From NCBI RefSeq assembly GCF_041538065.1, contig NZ_JBGORW010000001.1, forward strand, positions 248,001 to 312,000: a stretch of 64,000 nucleotides of DNA, read 5' to 3'. Shown here piece by piece: positions 32,978 to 42,400 of this stretch. The translations under genes and the position numbers were made by a program. Positions within the stretch are counted from its first letter, which is position 1, and each line of letters opens with the position of its first letter. Source of the stretch: Leptotrichia hongkongensis. Lineage in GTDB: Bacteria > Fusobacteriota > Fusobacteriia > Fusobacteriales > Leptotrichiaceae. The notes beneath the pieces were generated by a model. That model was given only the letters and a program-made list of their open reading frames with translations, ran no database searches and had not been told where the DNA came from.

Positions 32978-35275
32978 ATGAATAAAAAAGAATTTTCGTA
33001 TGATTTATTAGAAATTAGTAACAGGTGCATAAATAGAGATGTAAAAGAGGAAATTTTTGAAAAAAATAGCAAAAAGGCTGGAAAGAAAGCATATTGCGAG
33101 AGTGAAAAATATAAATTAGAAAACAAAAAAAATAATAAAAACAGAGTAAATAAAAAATATTACAATGTTGTAAATAAAAAGATTATATCAGATAAAAGAA
33201 TAGTTGTAACATCGTTAATGGCAGGTGCTGCAAGCTTGCTGAATGCAGAATCGGCTGAAACCTTAAAGCCATCTGGGTATACGGTAAATTATAATGAAAA
33301 TACGGGAAATGATGAAAAAACTGATAAAAAGTCAAATTTTGAAAATGTAAAAAATGTTTTGATAAGTCAAAACTTAAATAAAACTGGAGCAATAGATACT
33401 GAAAAATCAGACAGGATTAAAGTAAGGCCTGCAACAAAGGAAGACAATATCAGATTTTCATTTAATGCAAAATTTGATATGCTGTTATCAAAACGAAATT
33501 CAAAAAATGAATCAGAAAACAGTATTAATACAAGCAATACTGGAAGCACTTTTACATCACCTGTAAACACAGGCGCAAGTTCAGGCATAGGAGCTTCATC
33601 AACACCATCGGTACAGACAACCAGGGTAATAAATCAGCAAATATTGATACCAATATATAAATACCCGCATTCAAATGATCCTTACTGGCAGCAAGTGACA
33701 AATATGGGTGGTTCAAAAATACCTTATGTTGTCTTAAATCCATCAAGTGGGCCAGGAACAGCAGTTGATGCAAATTATGTTCGTCAAATTTCATCAAACA
33801 TTAATTCAGGAATAAAAAATATAGCTTATGTAGCGACTGGATATCAATCAAAAAGTGCGGCAGATATTATTGCAGATTTAGATAAATATGGAAGTTTATA
33901 TGGAATGAACAATTTTTCGGGAGTTTTCCTGGATGAAATGGCAAGTGGGACAGATGCAAATGCAAGATATATGGAAAATGTCTATAAAACCATAAAAGCA
34001 AAATATCCTAATTTAATGGTTGTAGGAAATCCTGGAAAAAGCATAACTGATTCAATTGCACCGTATTCAGATATATTTGTAACAAAGGAAGTTAGTGCCA
34101 GCACATATCTGAATAATTATCGTGCACCAAGTTCGGCCTTTGAAAATAACCCTGCAAATGCAAATCGTATTATGCACATTATTTACGGGGCGACTCCAGC
34201 ACAATATGATGAAATTATAAGATTGTCAAGAGAGAGAAATGTTGGATGGCTATATATTGTAAATGATACAAACTATAATAACTTGCCAACCAATTTTTCA
34301 TCATTAGTTGATAATATAAACACTCCTTTAGTTGTTCCTGTACTTTCACAAAATTCTAATAAACTAATGACTAGAGTTGCTTCACCATCGACTTTGTCAA
34401 CGCAAGTGCCATTAGAAGCTCCTAGATCAAAAGTCAATCTTGATTTAGTAAAAAATATTAAATCTTCTATTTTTCAAAATTTACAGAATACAGAAGAAGG
34501 CAAGACGGATATTGATTTTACATACATTGGGAACTTTAGTACAGACTACAAAGATAAAAAAAGTAGCGTGGAGTATGACTCGGACAGCAGAGGAATATTA
34601 ATTTCACTTATGAAAAACTTTGGTAAATTTACAGTTGGTGGAGGTTTAGGATATCAAGATTCAAAAGTAAATTATAAAGGAAATTTTGAGGGAATAGATG
34701 AAAAAATAAAGTCACATCAGTTTATATTAAGCGGAAAATATGAATTTAATGACAATATTGACTTAACAAATGTATTAACATATTCTGGCAATAGTCATAA
34801 ATTTAAAACAGAAACAGGTGCTGGGTTAATGAATGATGTAAAATATAAGTCACGAATTTTAGATTATACTACGAAATTAGGATATAAATTTTTTATAGAT
34901 AATGGATATGTAAAGCCATACATAGGTTTAGCGGCGATAAGAGTTTCTGAAGGTAAAATGGATAAGCTAGATATTTCAGAGTCGACAAAAAGTGGTTTAG
35001 AATGGTTACTTGGAGTGTATGCTGAAAAAACAATTGGACAATTTGACATGTTTGGAAAGGCTGAATATGGGCTTAGAGCTAAAAAAGACTCATATCATGG
35101 AAAAAGAAATTATGGAAATTATAAAATAGCGCCTTTATCTTATTCGAGAGGTGTATTTAATGTTGAATTAGGAACAAACTACAGAATAAATGATTATGTG
35201 AAAGCAAGTCTTGGATATGGACTGGCAGATTCAAAAAACAGCTCAATAAAATTGGGATTAGAAGCAAGTTTTTAG
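32978..35275 (+). CDS. autotransporter with spherulin-4-like glycosidase passenger
   Basis: 765 aa. The first 70 residues are polar, then a signal-like segment RIVVTSLMAGAASLLNAES, so the signal is of the extended kind. A disordered Ser/Asn/Thr linker leads to a domain at about residues 220-450. That domain matches spherulation-specific family 4: ILIPIYKYPHSNDPYWQQV, YVVLNPSSGPG, YVATGYQSKSAADIIADLDK and GVFLDEM, whose acidic residues are the presumed active site. This fold belongs to GH135-type hydrolases of galactosamine-rich polysaccharides. From about residue 500 a beta-barrel of alternating strands ends in LEASF, as expected for an outer-membrane autotransporter. The substrate is inferred. 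Confidence 0.85.
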   Translation: MNKKEFSYDLLEISNRCINRDVKEEIFEKNSKKAGKKAYCESEKYKLENKKNNKNRVNKKYYNVVNKKIISDKRIVVTSLMAGAASLLNAESAETLKPSGYTVNYNENTGNDEKTDKKSNFENVKNVLISQNLNKTGAIDTEKSDRIKVRPATKEDNIRFSFNAKFDMLLSKRNSKNESENSINTSNTGSTFTSPVNTGASSGIGASSTPSVQTTRVINQQILIPIYKYPHSNDPYWQQVTNMGGSKIPYVVLNPSSGPGTAVDANYVRQISSNINSGIKNIAYVATGYQSKSAADIIADLDKYGSLYGMNNFSGVFLDEMASGTDANARYMENVYKTIKAKYPNLMVVGNPGKSITDSIAPYSDIFVTKEVSASTYLNNYRAPSSAFENNPANANRIMHIIYGATPAQYDEIIRLSRERNVGWLYIVNDTNYNNLPTNFSSLVDNINTPLVVPVLSQNSNKLMTRVASPSTLSTQVPLEAPRSKVNLDLVKNIKSSIFQNLQNTEEGKTDIDFTYIGNFSTDYKDKKSSVEYDSDSRGILISLMKNFGKFTVGGGLGYQDSKVNYKGNFEGIDEKIKSHQFILSGKYEFNDNIDLTNVLTYSGNSHKFKTETGAGLMNDVKYKSRILDYTTKLGYKFFIDNGYVKPYIGLAAIRVSEGKMDKLDISESTKSGLEWLLGVYAEKTIGQFDMFGKAEYGLRAKKDSYHGKRNYGNYKIAPLSYSRGVFNVELGTNYRINDYVKASLGYGLADSKNSSIKLGLEASF

Positions 35276-35329
35276 GAGCTAAAAAAATTAAATATCAGAA
35301 GGAAAGAGTAAAAAATGAAAGGAGATAAA

Positions 35330-35358
35330 TTGAGAAGAGTTAGATTTTTCTCAATTTT
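35330..35358 (+). terminator. possible terminator after the autotransporter
   Basis: TTGAGAA (35330-35336) and TTCTCAA (35348-35354) are a perfect 7-bp stem followed by TTTT. It lies 55 bp past the stop. Confidence 0.5.
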
Positions 35359-35367
35359 AAAAATAAA

Positions 35368-36212
35368 ATGGGTTTAAAATTTAAAGTAAAAGTACCGGGA
35401 ACATCAGCTAATATTGGTGTGGGATATGACTGTTTGGGAGTTGCATTGGATTACTTTTTGGAGCTGGAAGTTGAGGAAAGTGATAAAATTGAATTTTTGA
35501 AGCGATAAAATATACGGAAAAGCATTTGGTAAAAAATATTCCAAGCTATAAGGTAAATATTGTGAAAAATGATATTCCAATTTCACGTGGGCTAGGGAGC
35601 AGTTCATCGGCTATTGTCGCTGGTATTATGATTGCAAATAAATTTGCTGGTGATGTGCTGGATATTAACGAGGTGGTAAGACTGGCTGTGGAAATGGAAG
35701 GACATCCTGATAATGTGGTACCCGCAATCTTTGGTGGAATGGTACTTACTGCACATGATAAGAAAAATCTTGTATACAGTTCATTAATAAATTCTGATGA
35801 CTTATGTTTCTACGTAATGATTCCAGATTTTAAATTATCGACAGAAAAAGCAAGAAGTGTCCTGCCAAAAACGTATCTAGTTTCTGACGCAATAAATAAC
35901 ATCTCAAAACTAGGTTTACTTGTAAACGCCTTTAACAAAGGAGAATATGACAACTTACGTTTTCTTTTAGGCGATAAAATCCACCAGCCTTATAGATTCG
36001 CATTAATAAACGATTCAGAAAAAATCTTTGAAGCCTCTAAAAAACACGGTGCATTGGGAGAATATATAAGCGGTGCAGGGCCTACATTGATTTCGTTAAA
36101 TTACGACAATGATGAATTTTTGGAAAATATGAAAAAAGAACTTGCAGAATTATCGGATAACTGGACTATCGAAAAAAAGAAAATCAATTTGAAGGGTGCG
36201 GAAGTTTATTGA
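35368..36212 (+). pseudogene. thrB: homoserine kinase, disrupted by deletion and frameshift
   Basis: The first piece (35368-35508) reads KFKVKVPGTSANIGVGYDCL and ends at TAA after SDKIEFLKR. In another frame, starting at 35499, EAIKYTEKHLVKNIPSYKVN continues into the GHMP ATP loop PISRGLGSSSSAIV and the rest of ThrB to 36212. About 20 residues normally found between the two parts are missing, so a deletion plus frame change broke the gene. Homoserine kinase makes O-phosphohomoserine for threonine. No ribosome site is obvious at either piece. A sequencing error alone would not explain the missing residues. Confidence 0.8.
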
Positions 36213-36294
36213 TTTTTTAGAATTTGATAGAGAAACGAAATATGTTTTTAAAATTTAGAAAGGAAAGTTAATTAATAAAAAGGGGAAGGTTTTT

Positions 36295-36804
36295 ATGGAT
36301 GAGTTAAAAAAAATAAAGATAATTGACTTAAAAAATCATAAAGAAATCGTTGAAAAATTTTCGTGTAAAGTAAAGGAAATTGATGATTACTTAAAGAAAA
36401 AAGCATATATTGATATGTCAAAAATAAAATCAGCAACTTATCTTTTGTTTAAAAATAATGAATTGTTTGGATTTTATACATTAAATATTTATCAAATTGA
36501 GGACAATGAACCTAATGATGATGGAGATATAGAAAGTTTTAATTATTTAGAATTAAAATATTTGGGAGTAGATGTTAAATATCAAAATAAAGGGATAGGA
36601 AGTGAAATTATGAAAAAGATTATTATTCCAGAAGCTAGAGAATATTTTAATTTTCTTAATCTTGTAAAAGGTTTATTTATAATTCCATTAAATGATAAAG
36701 TAAGAAATTTTTATTTTAAATTTGGTTTTCAAACTTTGAAATTTGATATTTACAATGGAGAAGAAATAGAATATTTATGGATTGATTTTTTATCAAAAAA
36801 TTAA
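36295..36804 (+). CDS. GNAT family N-acetyltransferase, possible toxin-like
   Basis: 169 aa. The acetyl-CoA loop VKYQNKGIGSEIM is near residue 98, followed by a late LNDKVRNFYFKFGFQ typical of GNAT enzymes. The N-terminal FSCKVKEIDDYLKKKA resembles GNAT toxins of the TacT/AtaT group, which acetylate aminoacyl-tRNA. A 54-aa gene starts 26 bp later. Known pairs have the antitoxin upstream and of ribbon-helix-helix type, so the toxin idea is only a suggestion; a protein or small-molecule acetylase is equally possible. Confidence 0.75.
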   Translation: MDELKKIKIIDLKNHKEIVEKFSCKVKEIDDYLKKKAYIDMSKIKSATYLLFKNNELFGFYTLNIYQIEDNEPNDDGDIESFNYLELKYLGVDVKYQNKGIGSEIMKKIIIPEAREYFNFLNLVKGLFIIPLNDKVRNFYFKFGFQTLKFDIYNGEEIEYLWIDFLSKN

Positions 36805-36830
36805 TATAATTAACTTAAGGAGGGATTATT

Positions 36831-36995
36831 ATGTCAATAATTGTAAAAAAAGGACAGTTAGAAAAAATAAATAAAGAGATTGCAAAAAGAAATTTGTCTG
36901 AAAGACGTACTTATACAGTAAAAGAATTCCCAGAAAGTAATCTTTCAAAAAAGGCTGAAGAAGCCTTGAATAAAATATTTTCATCTATGAAGTAA
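36831..36995 (+). CDS. small basic protein downstream of GNAT gene
   Basis: 54 aa from ATG 36831 after a very strong AAGGAGGG. The sequence (IIVKKGQLEKINKEIAKRNL, then SERRTYTVKEF) is charged, with a predicted helical C-terminus, and has no family I recognise. The strong ribosome site and tight spacing argue that it is really translated. It could be a partner of the GNAT protein. Confidence 0.55.
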   Translation: MSIIVKKGQLEKINKEIAKRNLSERRTYTVKEFPESNLSKKAEEALNKIFSSMK

Positions 36996-37081
36996 AAGTA
37001 TTGAAAGATCAATTAAAAAAGAGTCTGAATTGCAGAATTTACTCTTGGAATATTTATTTTCAATAAAGAAAAATAGAGGGG

Positions 37082-37155
37082 TTGAAAAAAAAGTGAAAAT
37101 GTGTTATTATAATTGTAGAAAATAATTTTAGGTAGAGAGTGGGTTAGCCCACTCT
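37082..37155 (+). promoter_or_regulatory. rimP: promoter and leader hairpin of the rimP-nusA-infB operon
   Basis: TTGAAA (37082-37087) is 17 bp from TATTAT (37105-37110); a perfect TATAAT overlaps three bases later. In the leader AGAGTGGG-TTAG-CCCACTCT (37136-37155) is a perfect 8-bp stem with a tetraloop. No long T-run follows, so it may be a regulatory hairpin and not a full terminator. Confidence 0.6.
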
Positions 37156-37182
37156 TTAGTTTTAGATATGAGGTGTAATTTT

Positions 37183-37671
37183 ATGGAACAGATTTTAGAT
37201 GAGTTTGAGAAGAAAATCGAACCGCATTTAAAGGAAATGAATCTGGAATTAGCAGATTTGGAATATGTGAGGGACGGAGGATACAATTATTTAAGAGTGT
37301 ATGTGGAGAAACTGGATGGAACTACTACACTTGATGATTGTATTGATTTTAGCCGTGAAATTGATGGAATTGCGGATGACTTGATTGAGGAAAAGTTTTT
37401 TCTGGAGGTTTCGACACCTGGAGTTGAGCGTAGATTGAGAAAACCTAAGGATTTTGTGAGATTTTTGGGAGAGAGAATTAACGTTCAGGCTAAGAGTAAC
37501 ATTGATGGGGTGAAGAGATTTTTAGGAAAATTGGAAAAATTTGAGAATGATACGGTTTTTCTTTTAGATGATAAATTGGAAAAAATAGTGGAAATACCAC
37601 TTTCTAAATTAAAGAAAGCAAATTTAATATATGAATTACCAAATGGCATATTAAATAGTGAGGAGGAATGA
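37183..37671 (+). CDS. rimP: ribosome maturation factor RimP
   Basis: 162 aa. RimP binds the 30S precursor with S12 and helps form the pseudoknot region. NLELADLEYVRDGGYNYLRV, LDDCIDFSREIDGIADD and EVSTPGVERRLRKPKDF are the family hallmarks. ATG 37183 follows GAGGTG; an in-frame ATG at 37168 overlaps that site and is rejected. It opens the classic rimP-nusA-ylxR-ylxQ-infB-rbfA operon and overlaps nusA. Confidence 0.95.
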   Translation: MEQILDEFEKKIEPHLKEMNLELADLEYVRDGGYNYLRVYVEKLDGTTTLDDCIDFSREIDGIADDLIEEKFFLEVSTPGVERRLRKPKDFVRFLGERINVQAKSNIDGVKRFLGKLEKFENDTVFLLDDKLEKIVEIPLSKLKKANLIYELPNGILNSEEE

Positions 37672-38873
37672 TGAAAGGGCGAGATCAAAAAATATTTTTG
37701 GAAGCACTTGATGAACTTGAAAAGGAAAAAGGGATTTTAAAGGAAGAATTACTGGAAACAATAGAAACTGCATTGCTTGCGGCATACAAAAAAAATTATG
37801 GTGAAAAAGACAATGTAAAAGTAACAATTAATAGAAATAGTGGAGATGTAAAGGTTTATTCACAAAGGCTGATTGTAGAAAACGTAGAAAATCCCGAAGA
37901 GGAAATTAGTCTGCAAGATGCAATTTCTGTTAAAAAGCGTGCTAAGCTGGGAGATATTCTGGATTTGGAAATTAATGCGGAAAGTTTTAAGAGAAATGCT
38001 ATTCAGAATGCAAAACAGATTGTTGTACAAAAAGTTAGGGAATGTGAAAAAAGAAATATCTTTAATAAATTTAAGGAAATTGAAAATTCAATTGTTTCTG
38101 CAAATGTTAGAAAGACTGATGAAAAAGGAAATTTGTATGTGGATATAAATGGACTTGAAGCAATTGTGCCAGCAAAGGAATTATCACCAGTAGATATATT
38201 CAGACAAGGAGATAGAATTAAAATTTATATCGGCGCTGTGGAAGAGTCTACAAAATTTACAAAAACTTTTGTTTCAAGAAAATCTGAAGAATTACTTCGA
38301 GGACTGCTTGAATTAGAAGTTCCTGAAATTTATGAGGAAATTATTGAAATCAGAAACATCGCAAGGGAAGCGGGAAGCCGTTCTAAAGTGGCTGTTTATT
38401 CAAATGATGAGAATCTGGATGTTAAAGGTGCATGTATTGGGCGTAATGGGATGAGAATTCAAAACATTATCGATGAACTTTGTGGAGAAAAAATCGATAT
38501 TGTTCTTTGGAATGAGGATATAACGGAATTTGTAAAAAATGCCTTGAATCCTGCAGAAGTTCTGTCAGTGGAAATCATTGAGGAAGGCGAAGAAAATATG
38601 AAAGTTGCAAGAGTGCTTGTAGCAGAAAATCAATTATCACTTGCAATTGGTAAAAAAGGTCAAAATTCAAGACTTGCGGCAAGACTGTGCGGTGTGAAAA
38701 TTGATATTCATACAGAGCCATCTGAGGTAGAGGAAAATAGAGAATTTGAAGAAAAAAGTGCTTTTGGAGATTCGTTAGATGAAATAGAAAGCATTGAAAA
38801 ATCTGATAATCTGCAAGATGATTATGAAGTTGAAGAAAGTGCGTTTGCGGTACTTAACGAAGATGGTGAATAA
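37668..38873 (+). CDS. nusA: transcription termination/antitermination factor NusA
   Basis: 401 aa. It has an N-terminal RNA polymerase-binding domain (1-125), an S1 domain (about 130-200) and two KH domains (about 220-350, with GACIGRNGMRIQNI and LAIGKKGQNSRLAARL). A short acidic C-terminal tail follows, with no full acidic repeats as in E. coli. NusA controls pausing, termination and antitermination on rRNA operons. ATG 37668 or 37671 is the start; the second has better spacing from AGGAGG. It overlaps the rimP stop, so the two are translationally coupled. Confidence 0.96.
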   Translation: MMKGRDQKIFLEALDELEKEKGILKEELLETIETALLAAYKKNYGEKDNVKVTINRNSGDVKVYSQRLIVENVENPEEEISLQDAISVKKRAKLGDILDLEINAESFKRNAIQNAKQIVVQKVRECEKRNIFNKFKEIENSIVSANVRKTDEKGNLYVDINGLEAIVPAKELSPVDIFRQGDRIKIYIGAVEESTKFTKTFVSRKSEELLRGLLELEVPEIYEEIIEIRNIAREAGSRSKVAVYSNDENLDVKGACIGRNGMRIQNIIDELCGEKIDIVLWNEDITEFVKNALNPAEVLSVEIIEEGEENMKVARVLVAENQLSLAIGKKGQNSRLAARLCGVKIDIHTEPSEVEENREFEEKSAFGDSLDEIESIEKSDNLQDDYEVEESAFAVLNEDGE

Positions 38874-38925
38874 AAAAGAGCAATTTTAAATTAAATTGTA
38901 TCAAACAAGGAGATGAACGGATAGT

Positions 38926-39495
38926 TTGGATACATTGAATGAAAATGTAAAAGAAATAAATAAGCCTGAAAGAATGTGTATATGCTGCAGAAGAAAAGGT
39001 CAAAAAAATGAATTTTTTCGGATAACTGAGCAAGATGGAAAATATATTTTTGATAATGGAATGAAAGTTCAGGCAAGAGGATTTTACGTCTGTAAAACGA
39101 ATGAATGCATTGAAAGGCTTTCAAAACATAAAAAATATAACATTGAAATTGAACAGCTAGTAAAAATGCTGGAGCAAGTAAAGAATGAAAAGAAAAGTAT
39201 AATCGACATTTTAAGGCCAATGAAAAATTCCGAATATTTTGTGTTTGGAATAGATGAAGTTTTTGATGGAATAAAACGTGATAAGATAAAACTTGTGATT
39301 ATTCCATCAGATATAAAGGCAAAATATATTGAAGAATTTGAAAAAATGAAGAAAAACTTTAATTTTGAAATTATATTTATTGAAAAGAAAGAAGAATTAA
39401 TAAGACTTTTTTCAAGAGATGTAAATGTCATAGGTATTTTTAACAAAAAAGTAATAAAAGGAATATTAAGCAAAGTGGAGGTGATGAATGGATGA
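38926..39495 (+). CDS. fusion of YlxR (DUF448) and YlxQ-like L7Ae domains
   Basis: 189 aa. Residues 10-85 are YlxR: ERMCICCRRKGQKNEFFRI and the later ARGFYVCKTNECIERL, with paired cysteines. Residues 95-185 look like an L7Ae/YlxQ RNA-binding fold (YFVFGIDEVFDGIKRDKIKL and LVIIPSDIKAKY). In Bacillus these are two separate genes at this position between nusA and infB. YlxR has been linked to RNase P and to transcription of metabolic genes. The start appears to be TTG 38926, a poor start 13 nt after AAGGAG. Its stop overlaps infB by 4 bp. Confidence 0.83.
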   Translation: MDTLNENVKEINKPERMCICCRRKGQKNEFFRITEQDGKYIFDNGMKVQARGFYVCKTNECIERLSKHKKYNIEIEQLVKMLEQVKNEKKSIIDILRPMKNSEYFVFGIDEVFDGIKRDKIKLVIIPSDIKAKYIEEFEKMKKNFNFEIIFIEKKEELIRLFSRDVNVIGIFNKKVIKGILSKVEVMNG

Positions 39496-42400
39496 AAGTG
39501 CATGAATTAGCAAAGGAAAATGGTTTTACGGCAACAAAATTTATGGAGGAAATCAGAAAATTTGGGGTAGATAAAAAACACCACATGAATGTACTAAGTG
39601 ATGAAGAAGTAAGCCTTATAAGGAAAAAACTTCAAAAAGGTGTCCAAAATAATCAAAATAACGGTAAAACGGAGAATCTGAATAAAAAAGAAATTAAATC
39701 AAATGAAAATATTGCAAAAACAGTAAATAGCCATTCAGACAATCAAAAAAACAATAGTATTGAACATAATAAAATTAATGAACAAGAAAACATTAATAAA
39801 AATTATGAGAAATCAAAACAGCCATTGGAAAAAGATATTAAACTAAATGCAGAAAATAAATCAGATAATAGTAATAAAAATAATCTGAATAATGTAAAAG
39901 ATTTAGATAATAATAAAAATCATAAATTTGATAAAAAAGAAAATAAAAAGAAAATGGAGATGAAAGTTAATTTGAGTAGTCAGAGTAATAAAATGAATGA
40001 AGTAAATAAAGATAAGCAGAATTTTCAAAATAGAGAAAACAGAGAAAATGGAGGAAGAAACTTCCAAAATCGAGACAACCGAAATAGAGAAGATAGAAAC
40101 AAAGACGGATTTAGACGAGAAGGAAGAGATAATTTCAGAAAAGATAATAGAAACTTTAACAGAGATGGAAATTTTCAATCAAGAGATGGCCGTGATAACC
40201 GAAGCTTCCAAAATAAAGATAATCAAGATAATAGGGAAAATGGAGGAAGAAACTTCCAAAATCGAGACAACCGAAATAGAGAAGATAGAAATAAAGACGG
40301 ATTTAGACGAGAAGGAAGAGACAGCTTCAGAAAAGATAACCGAGGCTTTAATAGAGATGGAAATACTCAATCAAGAGATGGCCGTGATAACCGAAGTTTC
40401 CAAAATCGAGATAGAGATAATCAAAGTGGTTCAAGAAACTTTAGAGATAGACAGGACAATAGAGGATTTTCTGATAAAGGCGGATTTAATAAGGACAGAG
40501 ATGACTTTAGAAGAGACAGCCGAAGTTTTTCTAATGCTAAAAAGGAGCCAGCATCTGAAATTCCTGCAGCAACAGTAGCCGAAAAAGGGAAAGCTGGTGG
40601 AAAAGGAAAAGGAAAATTTGAGAAGAAAAAATACGAAAAAAACAGAAGAGACAGAGAACATCAAGAAAAAGAACTTCGTTCAGACTTTAGAAAAGATGAC
40701 AAAAAGAAAAAGAAAAACAAGAAACAGGAAAAAGTTGTCAAGGATGAAATTGTTAGAATTGAAGGAGAGAGCATAGGAATGATAACAATTGGAGAAGAAA
40801 TTGTTATTAAAGATTTAGCTGAAAAACTAGGAATCAATGTTTCTGATATAATTAAAAAATTCTTTATGGAAGGAAAACTTCTTACTGCAAATGCAATTTT
40901 ATCATTTGAAGAAGCCGAAGAAGTGGCTCTTGAATATGAAGTAATTGTAGAAAAAGAAGTAGTTGAAGAAGTTAGTTATGGTGAAAAATATCATCTTGAG
41001 CAGGAAGATACAGATGAAGAACTTGTAACAAGAGCACCTGTTATTACAATAATGGGACACGTTGACCACGGTAAGACATCGTTATTAGATGCACTTAGAC
41101 ACACAAATGTAATGGGTGATGAAGCTGGAGGAATCACGCAAAAAATAGGGGCTTATCAAGTAAATTGGAAAGGTCAAAGAATTACATTTATTGATACTCC
41201 AGGACATGAGGCGTTTACTGAAATGAGGGCAAGAGGAGCGAATATTACAGATATTTCAATTCTAATTGTAGCAGCTGATGATGGGGTAAAACCCCAAACT
41301 GTAGAGGCAATTTCTCATGCTAAGGAAGCAGGAGTCCCAATAATCGTTGCAATTAACAAAATTGATAAGCCAGGTGCAGATCCTATGAAGGTTAGAACTG
41401 AATTGACTGAATATGGACTGATGTCACCTGAATGGGGAGGAACTACTGAATTTGTTGAAATTTCTGCAAAACAGAAAATTAATTTAGAAGAACTTCTTGA
41501 AACAATACTAATTACAGCGGAACTTGAAGAATTAAAGGCCAATCCAAACAAACGTCCTAAAGCAGTTGTAGTAGAGTCAAGACTGGATCCAAAAATGGGA
41601 GCAGTTGCCGATGTGCTTGTGCAGGAAGGGACACTTAAAATTGGAGATGTGTTCGTAGCAGGGGAAGCTCATGGTAGAGTCCGTTCAATGCTTGATGACA
41701 GAGGTAAAAAAATAAATAAAGCCATTGTTTCACAGCCAGTAGAAATTACAGGATTTAATGTTGTGCCAAATGCAGGTGATGTTTTATACGGTGTAGAAAG
41801 CGATAAGCAAGCTAAAAAAATTGTAGAAGACTTTATTAGAGAGAAAAAAGTAAACGAGCAGAATAAGAAAAAACATATTTCACTAGAAAGTTTGTCTCAA
41901 GAATTAGAAGAACAAGAATTAAAAGAATTGAAATGTATTATAAGAGCCGACTCAAAAGGGTCTGTTGAAGCATTAAGAGAATCACTTGAAAAACTTAATA
42001 CTGAAAAAGTTGTAATTAACGTAATTCAAGGAAGTGCAGGAGCTGTAACTGAAGGAGACGTAAAACTTGCAGAAGCATCAAATGCGATTATAATTGCATT
42101 TAATGTACGTCCAACAACACCAGCTAGAATCATTTCTGAAAAAATTGGAGTAGAAATTAGAAACTATAACGTAATCTACCATGCAACTGAAGAAATTGAG
42201 AAAGCAATGAAAGGAATGCTTGATCCTGAATTTAAAGAAGTTTACTATGGAAGAATAGAAGTTAAGCAAGTGTTTAAAGTATCAAATGTTGGAAATATTG
42301 CTGGAGCAATCGTTGTTGATGGAAAAGTTACAAAAGATTCAAAAATTCGTGTAATTCGTGATGGAATTATCATTTTTGATGGTGAATTAGGTTCATTGAA

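Noticed and set aside
37136..37155. Intrinsic terminator before rimP
   Set aside because: Good 8-bp stem but no T-run long enough; kept only as a leader hairpin.
40044..40427. Direct repeats that might suggest a CRISPR-like array
   Set aside because: Only two units of 192 bp with no spacers, in frame within infB; a tandem duplication.
40048..40578. Long +2 frame open over the infB linker (Glu/Thr/Ile-rich, 176 codons)
   Set aside because: It is the shifted reading of a 192-bp tandem duplication in infB; low complexity, no ribosome site, and infB is certain.
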